Below are positions 1 to 6,331 of a stretch of 32,170 nt of DNA, piece by piece. The stretch covers positions 1 to 32,170 of the forward strand of contig JAWLGJ010000030.1 of NCBI GenBank assembly GCA_041685145.1. Reading direction: 5' to 3'. This DNA comes from JAWLGJ01 sp041685145 (GTDB taxonomy: Bacteria > Pseudomonadota > Alphaproteobacteria > Rhodospirillales > Magnetospirillaceae). Both the position numbers and the translations under genes were made by a program. Below the pieces are notes generated by a model, which had not been told where the DNA came from, did not search any database, and was given only the letters and a program-made list of their open reading frames with translations. Position 1 is the stretch's first letter. Each line of letters opens with the position of its first letter.

Positions 1-916
1 GGCGGTACTCCAGTTTCAGGGCGGCGTCGAAAGCGAGGTCGCGGCCCTGGCGGAGCTGGCGGAAGGCCACCGCCAGCGCCAGCGGCGAGCGCCGGCGCAA
101 GCCGCCCAGGGTTTTTTCCGCCCATTCGCTGTCGGCCGCCGCCAACCGGGCGAACGCCTCGGCCAGGCTCCCGGCGGCGAAGCAGTCGTCGATGGCGGCG
201 CGCTGTTCGGCCAGGGGCGCCGGGCCGGGATCGGCGGTGAAGGCGTCGAGCACCTCGCCGACGGCGCCGCCGCTGGCGGCCAGCGCCGCGCGCAGCGCCG
301 CCAGGCGGTCGTCGGGCACATAGTGGGTCGCCACGCCCGCCCACAGGCAGTCGGCGGCGCGCAGGCGGGCGCCGGTGAGGCCCAGATAGAGGCCGGTCTC
401 GCCGGGGCAGCGCGGCAGCGCATATGTGCCGCCGACATCGGGGAAGAAGCCGATGCCGGTCTCGGGCATGGCGAAGACGGTGCGGTCGGTGGCGACGCGG
501 TAGCGGCCGTGCAGCGAAATGCCCACGCCGCCGCCCATGACGATGCCGTCCAGCAGCGACAGATAGGGCTTCGGGAAAACGCGGGTCAGCCGGTCGAGAC
601 GGTACTCGTCGCGGAAGAAGCCGGCCATCAGGGCGTCGTCGCCCTCCTGCGAGGCCTCGTAGAGGCGGCGGATGTCGCCGCCGGCGCAAAAGCCCTTCTC
701 GCCGGCGCCCTCGACCACCACGGCGGCGACGGCGTCGTCCCGCGCCCAGTCCCGCAGCAGCGCCGTCAGGGCATGGATCTGGGCCAGCGTCAGGGCGTTC
801 AGCGCCCGCGGCCGGTTCAACAGTACCCAGCCGACGCCGCCCTCGACGCCGGCCAGCAACTCGCCGTCGGCCAGGCTTCGGGTGTAGAAGCCGTCTTCAG
901 GCCGCTCCACGGACAT
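1..916 (-). CDS. 3-hydroxyisobutyryl-CoA hydrolase (partial, C-terminus off the left edge)
   Basis: This crotonase-fold hydrolase releases free 3-hydroxyisobutyrate from its CoA ester in valine breakdown. The frame is open from ATG at 916 to the window edge, giving 305 codons. Seen: the crotonase N-terminus (WVLLNRPRALNALT, about residues 30-43), the oxyanion-hole segment GFCAGGDIRRLYE (about 75-87), the GIVMGGGVGIS loop (about 124-134), and MPETGIGFFPDVGG with the hydrolase-type Glu152 and Asp160. FPDVGG separates this family from hydratases. The visible end (LEYR) resembles the region about 50 residues before the usual C-terminus, so only the tail is missing. The start overlaps the end of the upstream matB-like gene by 20 bases, which suggests translational coupling. 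Its product is the substrate of the 3-hydroxyisobutyrate dehydrogenase at 4605-5504. A generic enoyl-CoA hydratase is the alternative, but less likely. Confidence 0.9.
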   Translation of the reverse strand, partial: MSVERPEDGFYTRSLADGELLAGVEGGVGWVLLNRPRALNALTLAQIHALTALLRDWARDDAVAAVVVEGAGEKGFCAGGDIRRLYEASQEGDDALMAGFFRDEYRLDRLTRVFPKPYLSLLDGIVMGGGVGISLHGRYRVATDRTVFAMPETGIGFFPDVGGTYALPRCPGETGLYLGLTGARLRAADCLWAGVATHYVPDDRLAALRAALAASGGAVGEVLDAFTADPGPAPLAEQRAAIDDCFAAGSLAEAFARLAAADSEWAEKTLGGLRRRSPLALAVAFRQLRQGRDLAFDAALKLEYR

Positions 917-2438
917 GGCGATCCCACTCCTCCTGATATCGATCCCGCAGGGCGTTCTTCTGGACCTTGCCCATCGTGTTGCGCGGCAGCTCGTCCGCGA
1001 AGACGACCAGCTTGGGCACCTTGTAGTTGGCGAGGCTGTCGCGGCACGCCGCCAGCACCGCGGCGCCGTCCGGCTGCGTCCGTTGCGGCCGCCGCACCAC
1101 CACCGCCAGCCCCGCCTCGCCGAAATCGGCGTGCGGCATCCCCACCACCGCCGATTCCGCCACCCCGTCCAGGGCGTCGATGACGTCCTCGATCTCGCGG
1201 GGATAGACGTTGTAGCCGCCCGAGATGATCATGTCCTTGGCGCGCCCGACGATGGTGATGTAGCCGTCGCCGGGGTCGCGCCGGCCCAGGTCGCCGGTGC
1301 GGAAAAAGCCGTCGGCGGTGAACTCGGCGGCGGTCTTTTCGGGCTGGCGCCAATAGCCCTTGAAGACGTTGGGGCCGCGCACCTGCAACTCGCCCACCTC
1401 GCCGTCGGCGAGGGGGCGGTCGTCGGAGTCCGCCACCCGCACCTCGACGCCGGGCAGCGGCTGGCCGACGGTGCCGGCGCGGCGCTCGCCCTCGTAGGGA
1501 TTGCTGATGTTCATGGTGGTTTCGGTCATGCCGTAGCGTTCGAGGATGGCGTGGCCGGTGCGGCGGCGGAACTCCTCGAAAGTCTCCGCCGCCAGCGGCG
1601 CCGAGCCCGACACGAACAGGCGGATGTGCCGGCAGGTGTCGGCGCCGAACTCCGGCAGCGCCAGCAGGCGGACATAAAAGGTGGGCACGCCCATGAACAC
1701 CGTCGCCTCGGGCAGCAGCGCCGCGACCTGCTCGGCGTCGAATTTGGGCAGGAAGATCATGCGGCTGCCGTTGAGCAGCGCGCAGTGGCCGGCGACGAAC
1801 AGCCCGTGGGCGTGGAAAATGGGCAGGGCGTGCAGCAGCACGTCGCCGGGCCGGAACCCCCAGGCGCGGACCAGCGTCCGGGCGTTGCTGGCCAGGTTGC
1901 GGTGGGTGAGCATGGCGCCCTTCGGCCGCCCGGTGGTGCCCGAGGAATAAAGGATGGCGGCGATGTCGTCGGGGCCGCGCGGGGTGACCTCGGGGTCGGG
2001 GGCCGCCGCCACCGCCGCCTCGGCGAGGCTGCCGCCGCCGTCGGCGTCGAGGGTGAAGACGCGCCGGCAGCCGGCGGCCGTCGCCAGCCCGGTCACCACC
2101 GCCGCCGCCTGCGGCCCGCAGACGGTCAGCGCCGGCTCGGCGTCGCCCAGGAAGTATTCCAGTTCCTGCGGCCGATAGGCGGTGTTCAGGGGCAGGAAGA
2201 CGGCGCCGACGCGCAGGCAGGCGAGGTAGAGGAACAGCGCCTCGGGCGACTTTTCGACCTGCACGGCGACGCGATCGCCCGGCTGCACCCCCTCGGCGCG
2301 CAGCACCGCCGCCAGCCGCGCCGAGCGCTCATCCAGCTCGGCATAGCTACAGCGCCGTCCCGTCGGCGTGCGCAGGAACTCGGCCGCGCGGTCGCCGGGG
2401 AAGCGGGCGGCAAACAGCTCGAAAAGATTGTCGCTCAT
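897..2438 (-). CDS. matB: malonyl-CoA / methylmalonyl-CoA synthetase (MatB family)
   Basis: This AMP-forming ligase joins malonate or methylmalonate to CoA. It has 513 residues, the usual MatB length. Seen: the P-loop YSSGTTGRPKG (164-174), the A5 motif ERYGMTET (300-307) followed by the MatB-like NISNPYEGERRAGTVG, the hinge-region TGDLGRRD, and the C-terminal PRNTMGKVQK with catalytic Lys491. The ATG at 2438 is chosen over upstream in-frame codons because AAGGA lies 8 bases before it and the protein then begins at the normal family position (MSDNLFELF). It is first in a minus-strand operon with the hydroxyisobutyryl-CoA hydrolase. An operator-like palindrome (2516-2529) lies about 80 bases upstream. 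No malonyl-CoA decarboxylase (MatA) or malonate carrier (MatC) is in the window, so methylmalonate from valine is a plausible alternative substrate; this is inference. Confidence 0.87.
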   Translation of the reverse strand: MSDNLFELFAARFPGDRAAEFLRTPTGRRCSYAELDERSARLAAVLRAEGVQPGDRVAVQVEKSPEALFLYLACLRVGAVFLPLNTAYRPQELEYFLGDAEPALTVCGPQAAAVVTGLATAAGCRRVFTLDADGGGSLAEAAVAAAPDPEVTPRGPDDIAAILYSSGTTGRPKGAMLTHRNLASNARTLVRAWGFRPGDVLLHALPIFHAHGLFVAGHCALLNGSRMIFLPKFDAEQVAALLPEATVFMGVPTFYVRLLALPEFGADTCRHIRLFVSGSAPLAAETFEEFRRRTGHAILERYGMTETTMNISNPYEGERRAGTVGQPLPGVEVRVADSDDRPLADGEVGELQVRGPNVFKGYWRQPEKTAAEFTADGFFRTGDLGRRDPGDGYITIVGRAKDMIISGGYNVYPREIEDVIDALDGVAESAVVGMPHADFGEAGLAVVVRRPQRTQPDGAAVLAACRDSLANYKVPKLVVFADELPRNTMGKVQKNALRDRYQEEWDRHVRGAA

Positions 2439-2454
2439 GGCCGAATCCTTGCTG

Positions 2455-2472
2455 ACGCCGTCGCGACGGCGT
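2455..2472. promoter_or_regulatory. 18-bp perfect palindrome in the matB leader
   Basis: ACGCCGTCGCGACGGCGT is perfectly self-complementary and lies 17-34 bases before the matB-like start codon. It could be a second operator or an RNA hairpin in the leader. No U-tract follows it on the minus strand, so a terminator is unlikely. Confidence 0.45.
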
Positions 2473-2500
2473 GTCCCACACTCCGGCATAGCAAATTCGG

Positions 2501-2545
2501 ATACGGGAGTCGAGCCACTGTATACACGAAGGCGGCTTCCCGTAT
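2501..2545. promoter_or_regulatory. operator region upstream of matB: TGTATACA core inside a wider inverted repeat
   Basis: A perfect TGTATACA palindrome (2519-2526) sits in CACTGTATACACGA (2516-2529). It is flanked by the perfect 8-bp inverted repeat ATACGGGA (2501-2508) and TCCCGTAT (2538-2545), whose centre falls within half a base of the core centre. GntR/FCD regulators commonly bind TTGTATACAA-like sites. From memory, the Rhizobium MatR operator was reported as TCTTGTA/TACACGA, whose right half is present here exactly. It lies between the end of the GntR gene and the matB start, where the matB promoter is expected. Confidence 0.6.
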
Positions 2546-2547
2546 TC

Positions 2548-3285
2548 TTACCGGGCCATGATCGATACAAACTCGGCGAAGATGTCGGCCTGAATGGTGA
2601 CGTGCTTGCGCATCCGCTGATAGGCGAGGTCGGGATCGCGCGCCTTCAGGGCGGCGACGATGCCGCTGTGTTCGGCGAGGCTTTCGTCGATGCGCTGGGG
2701 ATGGTTGAGCTGATAACGCCGGTACGGGGCGAGGCGCAGCGCCAGGTTGAGGGCCATCTCGGCCAGCACCTCGTTGTGGCAGCCGGCGTAGATGGCGCCG
2801 TGGAAGACGCGGTTGGCGGCGAAATAGCCGTCAAGGTCGTTGTCGTCGCATTGGGCGCGGCAGCCGTCCAGGTGCCGTTCCAGGGCCGCGATCTCCTCGT
2901 CGCCCATGCGCCGGGCGGCGTAGCGGCAGCACAGCCCCTCGATTTCGCTCATCACTTCGAACATCTGCACCATGCGGTGCAGGTCGAAGGGCGCCACCAG
3001 GGCGCCCTGGCGCGGCTTCTTGTCGACCAGCCCGGAATGGGCGAGTTGCAGGATGGCCTCGCGGATGGGCGTGCGCGACAGGCCGAAACGCTGCGCCAGC
3101 GCCTCCTCGTCCAGGCGGGTGCCCGGACGCAGGCGGCCGGCGAATATCTCTTCCTCCAGCGCCCGGCGCACATGCTCGGCGCGGGTGCGGTTGGCGGTGC
3201 CGCCGCGCGGCAACCCCGTCGGGATCGGCAGATCCATCCCCATGACGTCCGCTGTCTCGTCGTGTCCTGGCTTTTGATACACCAT
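2548..3285 (-). CDS. GntR family regulator, FCD (FadR) subfamily, MatR-like
   Basis: This is a 245-residue transcription factor. The N-terminal winged helix (about 22-88) includes LDEEALAQRFGLSRTPIREA, the classic GntR recognition region. A C-terminal FCD ligand-binding domain (about 95-235) carries the metal/ligand-type pattern FHGAIYAG plus EHSGIVAAL. The ATG at 3285 is preferred because AAGGCGATGCGGA precedes it; ATGs at 3243 and 3237 are alternatives and would remove 14 or 16 residues. The gene is followed by matB on the same strand and is divergent from the isobutyryl-CoA dehydrogenase. GTATAC-centred palindromes occur in front of it and in front of matB, which points to autoregulation and control of both arms. 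The effector is probably malonate, methylmalonate or an acyl-CoA of the valine route; that is inference. The family assignment is firm, the MatR role moderate. Confidence 0.88.
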   Translation of the reverse strand: MVYQKPGHDETADVMGMDLPIPTGLPRGGTANRTRAEHVRRALEEEIFAGRLRPGTRLDEEALAQRFGLSRTPIREAILQLAHSGLVDKKPRQGALVAPFDLHRMVQMFEVMSEIEGLCCRYAARRMGDEEIAALERHLDGCRAQCDDNDLDGYFAANRVFHGAIYAGCHNEVLAEMALNLALRLAPYRRYQLNHPQRIDESLAEHSGIVAALKARDPDLAYQRMRKHVTIQADIFAEFVSIMAR

Positions 3286-3336
3286 TCCGCATCGCCTTGC
3301 ACGGAGTTCATGCCCCGCGAATACATAATTGGAGGC

Positions 3337-3350
3337 GTCCGTATACAAGA
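3337..3350. promoter_or_regulatory. operator-like palindrome in the GntR / acyl-CoA dehydrogenase divergent gap
   Basis: The plus strand reads GTCCGTATACAAGA; the minus strand reads TCTTGTATACGGAC, so the left half TCTTGTA matches the recalled MatR half-site exactly. The site lies 52 bases before the GntR start and 89 bases before the acyl-CoA dehydrogenase start, so one site could control both directions. It shares the GTATAC core with the site at 2516-2529. On the minus strand TTGTAT could double as a -35 element with a weak TATGTA box 15 bases on, which would place the operator over the promoter. Confidence 0.55.
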
Positions 3351-3438
3351 TATGGACTCGCCGCCGCCTCCGTGTTAGGAGTCCGACAAAAGATGCAAAG
3401 GCCCCGCCGAGGGCTGCGCGAGGGGGCAGGGAAGCGCG

Positions 3439-4578
3439 ATGGATTTCCGGCTGAGCGCCGATCAGGAGGCTTTTCAAGAGGCGGCGCGCCAGTTCGCCGC
3501 CGGCGAGATGGCGCCCCAGGCCGCCGCCTGGGACGAGGATTCCGTCTTTCCCGTCGACACGCTGCGCAAGGCCGCCGAGCTCGGCTTCGCCGCCATCTAT
3601 GTGCGCGAGGACGTCGGCGGCTCGGCGCTGACGCGGCTGGACGCCGCCATCATCTTCGAGGAGCTGGCCGCCGCCTGCCCTTCGACGGCGGCCTATCTGT
3701 CCATCCACAACATGGTCGCCTGGATGATCGACCGCTTCGGCGACGAGGCGCAGCGGCAGCGTTGGCTGCCCGACCTGGTGGGCATGGCGCGGCTGGCCAG
3801 CTATTGCCTCACCGAGCCCAATGCCGGCTCCGACGCCGCCGGGCTGCGCACCCGCGCCGTCCGCGACGGCGACGACTATGTGCTCAACGGCAGCAAGATG
3901 TTCATCTCCGGCGGCGGCGAGACCGACGTCTATCTGGTCATGGCCCGCACCGGCGGCGACGGGGCCGGCGGCGTCTCGGCCTTCGTCGTCGAGCAGGGCA
4001 CCCCCGGGCTGTCCTTCGGCAAGCCGGAAAAGAAGCTGGGCTGGAAGAGCCAGCCGACGGCGGCGGTGATGTTCGAGGACTGCCGCGTGCCCGCCGCCAA
4101 CCGCCTGGGCCCCGAGGGGCAGGGCTTCAAATACGCCATGATGGGTCTGGACGGCGGCCGGCTGAACATCGGCGCCTGCTCGCTGGGCGGGGCGCGCGCC
4201 TGCCTGGAGCACGCGGTGGCTTATGTGAAGGAGCGCAAGCAGTTCGGCCGCGCCATCGCCGACTTCCAGGCCACCCAGTTCCGCCTCGCCGACATGGCCA
4301 CCGAACTGGAGGCGGCGCGGCTGTTGCTGCACCGCGCCGCGGCGGCGCTGGACGCCGGCGATCCCGACGCCACCACGCGCTGCGCGATGGCCAAGCGCCT
4401 GGCCACCGATGCCGGCTTCAAGGTCGTCGACGAGGCGCTGCAGCTTCACGGCGGCTATGGCTACATCAAGGAATACCCCATCGAGCGGTACCTGCGGGAT
4501 CTGCGCGTGCACCGCATCCTGGAGGGGACCAACGAGATCATGCGGGTGATCGTCTCGCGGGCGCTGCTCGCCGACTGA
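3439..4578 (+). CDS. acyl-CoA dehydrogenase, isobutyryl-CoA dehydrogenase type
   Basis: This FAD enzyme oxidises a short branched acyl-CoA, most likely isobutyryl-CoA to methacrylyl-CoA in valine breakdown. It has 379 residues with the usual order: N-terminal helical domain (1-115), beta-domain with the FAD-binding CLTEPNAGSDAAG and SKMFISGGGETD (about 122-160), and C-terminal helical domain with ERKQFGRAI, ending in LHGGYGYIKEYPIERYLRD and ILEGTNEIMR. Glu362 in the EGT motif is the catalytic base at the position used by short-chain and isobutyryl-CoA dehydrogenases, unlike the isovaleryl-type enzyme at 15290. Neighbouring hydroxyisobutyrate dehydrogenase and hydroxyisobutyryl-CoA hydrolase support valine. 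A 2-methylbutyryl-CoA substrate (isoleucine) is possible too. GGGAAG lies before the ATG. Confidence 0.88.
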   Translation: MDFRLSADQEAFQEAARQFAAGEMAPQAAAWDEDSVFPVDTLRKAAELGFAAIYVREDVGGSALTRLDAAIIFEELAAACPSTAAYLSIHNMVAWMIDRFGDEAQRQRWLPDLVGMARLASYCLTEPNAGSDAAGLRTRAVRDGDDYVLNGSKMFISGGGETDVYLVMARTGGDGAGGVSAFVVEQGTPGLSFGKPEKKLGWKSQPTAAVMFEDCRVPAANRLGPEGQGFKYAMMGLDGGRLNIGACSLGGARACLEHAVAYVKERKQFGRAIADFQATQFRLADMATELEAARLLLHRAAAALDAGDPDATTRCAMAKRLATDAGFKVVDEALQLHGGYGYIKEYPIERYLRDLRVHRILEGTNEIMRVIVSRALLAD

Positions 4579-4604
4579 ACCACACCAACGGGAGGAGGAC
4601 AGGC

Positions 4605-5504
4605 ATGGCGGAGATCGGCTTCATCGGGCTGGGCAATATGGGCGGGCCGATGATGCGCAATCTGCTCAAGGCCGGCCACGCCGTGACCGCCTTCGACCTC
4701 TCCTCCGCGGCCTGCAAGGCCGCCGAGCAGGCGGGGGCGCGCGTCGCCGCCTCGGCCGGCGCCGCCGCCAAGGGCGCCGAGGTGGTGGTGACGATGCTGC
4801 CGGCGGGCAAGCATGTGCGCGAGGTCTACACCGGCGAGGGCGGCGTCCTCGCCAACGCCCCGGCGGGCGCCCTGCTCATCGACAGCTCGACCATCGACGT
4901 CGACTCCGCCCGCGCCGTCGCCGCGGCGGCCGAGGCGGCGGGCATGATGATGGTGGACGCGCCGGTCTCCGGCGGCGTCGCCGGCGCCGAGGCCGCCACC
5001 CTGACCTTCATGGTCGGCGGCGCCGAGGCCGCCTTCCGCCGCGCCGAGCCCATCCTGCAGGTGATGGGCAAGGCGGTCATCCACGCCGGCCCCGCCGGCA
5101 ACGGCCAGGCAGCGAAGATGTGCAACAACCTGATGCTGGGCATTCAGATGCTCAGCGTCTGCGAGGCGATGGTGCTGGCCGAGCGCCTGGGCCTGGACCA
5201 CCAGACGCTGTTCGACATCAGCTCCAAGGCCTCGGGGCAGTGCTGGTCGCTGACCAGCTATTGCCCGGTGCCGGGCCCGGTGCCCACGGCGCCCTCGAAC
5301 CGCGACTACGCGCCCGGCTTCGCGGCGGCGATGATGCTCAAGGATCTGCGCCTGGCCGTCGACGCCGCCCAGGCGAGCGAGACGTCGCTGCCGATGGGCG
5401 CCGGCGCCGCCAATCTGTATTCGCTGTTCGCCGCCGGCGGCGGCGGCGGGCTCGACTTCTCGGGCATCATCCGCCTGATCCGCTCCGGCCGGGCCGAGGC
5501 ATGA
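4605..5504 (+). CDS. mmsB: 3-hydroxyisobutyrate dehydrogenase
   Basis: This NAD-dependent enzyme converts 3-hydroxyisobutyrate to methylmalonate semialdehyde. It has 299 residues, the family length. Seen: the Rossmann start GFIGLGNMGGPM (5-16), the substrate-binding DAPVSGGVAGAE (118-129, Ser122), and the catalytic segment GNGQAAKMCNN with Lys171 and Asn175. A glycine-rich LFAAGGGGGLDFSGI stretch near the C-terminus matches the usual end of the family. GGGAGGAGG precedes the ATG. It follows the acyl-CoA dehydrogenase by 26 bases, so they are co-transcribed, and its stop codon overlaps an upstream alternative ATG of livG. The next enzyme, methylmalonate semialdehyde dehydrogenase (MmsA), is not in the window. 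Confidence 0.93.
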   Translation: MAEIGFIGLGNMGGPMMRNLLKAGHAVTAFDLSSAACKAAEQAGARVAASAGAAAKGAEVVVTMLPAGKHVREVYTGEGGVLANAPAGALLIDSSTIDVDSARAVAAAAEAAGMMMVDAPVSGGVAGAEAATLTFMVGGAEAAFRRAEPILQVMGKAVIHAGPAGNGQAAKMCNNLMLGIQMLSVCEAMVLAERLGLDHQTLFDISSKASGQCWSLTSYCPVPGPVPTAPSNRDYAPGFAAAMMLKDLRLAVDAAQASETSLPMGAGAANLYSLFAAGGGGGLDFSGIIRLIRSGRAEA

Positions 5505-5521
5505 CGACGCAAGGGGGAGAC

Positions 5522-6331
5522 ATGACCGAGGACGCGCAGGGGGCGCCGGTTCTGGACGTGCGCAATGTTTCGCTGGCCTTCAAGGCGGTGCGGGCGTTGC
5601 GCGACGTCAGCTTTCAGGTCAAGCGCGGCGAGTTGTTTTCGATCATCGGGCCCAACGGCGCCGGCAAGACCTCGATGCTGAACTGCGTCTCGGGGCGCTA
5701 CCGCCCCACCGAGGGGCGGGTGGTGTTCGAGGGCCGGGACGTCACCGATCTGCGCCCCAACGACCGCGCCCAGTTGGGCATCGGGCGCACCTTCCAGAAC
5801 CTGGCCCTGTTCGGGCACATGACCGTGCTCGACAACATCATGGTCGGGCGCCACCACCTGCTGCGCAACAACTTCGTCACCGGCAGCCTCTATTGGCTGG
5901 GCGGCGCGCAGAAGGAGGAACTGGCCCATCGCCGCGAGGTCGAGGACATCATCGACTTCCTGGAGATATCCCACATCCGCAAGGCCCAGGCCGGCACGCT
6001 GTCCTACGGCCTGCGCAAGCGGGTCGAGCTGGCGCGCGCCGTGGCGCTGCGCCCCAGCCTCATCCTCCTGGACGAGCCGATGGCGGGGATGAACCTGGAA
6101 GAGAAGGAGGACATGGCCCGCTACATCGTCGATCTGAACGAGGAGTGGGGCATGACCGTGGTCATGATCGAGCACGACATGGGGGTGGTGATGGACATCT
6201 CCCACCGGGTCATGGTGCTCGATTTCGGCGCCAAGATCGCCGAGGGCGACCCCGACACCGTCATGAACAACGAGCGGGTCAAGGTCGCCTATCTGGGCGA
6301 AGATGACGAGGGCGAGAGCGATGTGGCGTAA
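5522..6331 (+). CDS. livG: LIV-type ABC transporter ATP-binding protein LivG
   Basis: This is one of the two cytoplasmic ATPases of a branched-chain-amino-acid-type importer. It has 269 residues: Walker A GPNGAGKT (43-50), Q-loop RTFQNLALF (about 89-97), the LivG-style signature LSYGLRKR (160-167), Walker B ILLDEP (181-186) and H-loop His218. The insertion rich in His and Arg around 110-135 is typical of LivG as opposed to LivF. An ATG at 5501 overlaps the preceding stop (ATGA), but AGGGGGAGA immediately before 5522 favours the later start. It continues the valine-gene transcript and overlaps the start of the following acyl-CoA synthetase by 11 bases. Confidence 0.92.
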   Translation: MTEDAQGAPVLDVRNVSLAFKAVRALRDVSFQVKRGELFSIIGPNGAGKTSMLNCVSGRYRPTEGRVVFEGRDVTDLRPNDRAQLGIGRTFQNLALFGHMTVLDNIMVGRHHLLRNNFVTGSLYWLGGAQKEELAHRREVEDIIDFLEISHIRKAQAGTLSYGLRKRVELARAVALRPSLILLDEPMAGMNLEEKEDMARYIVDLNEEWGMTVVMIEHDMGVVMDISHRVMVLDFGAKIAEGDPDTVMNNERVKVAYLGEDDEGESDVA

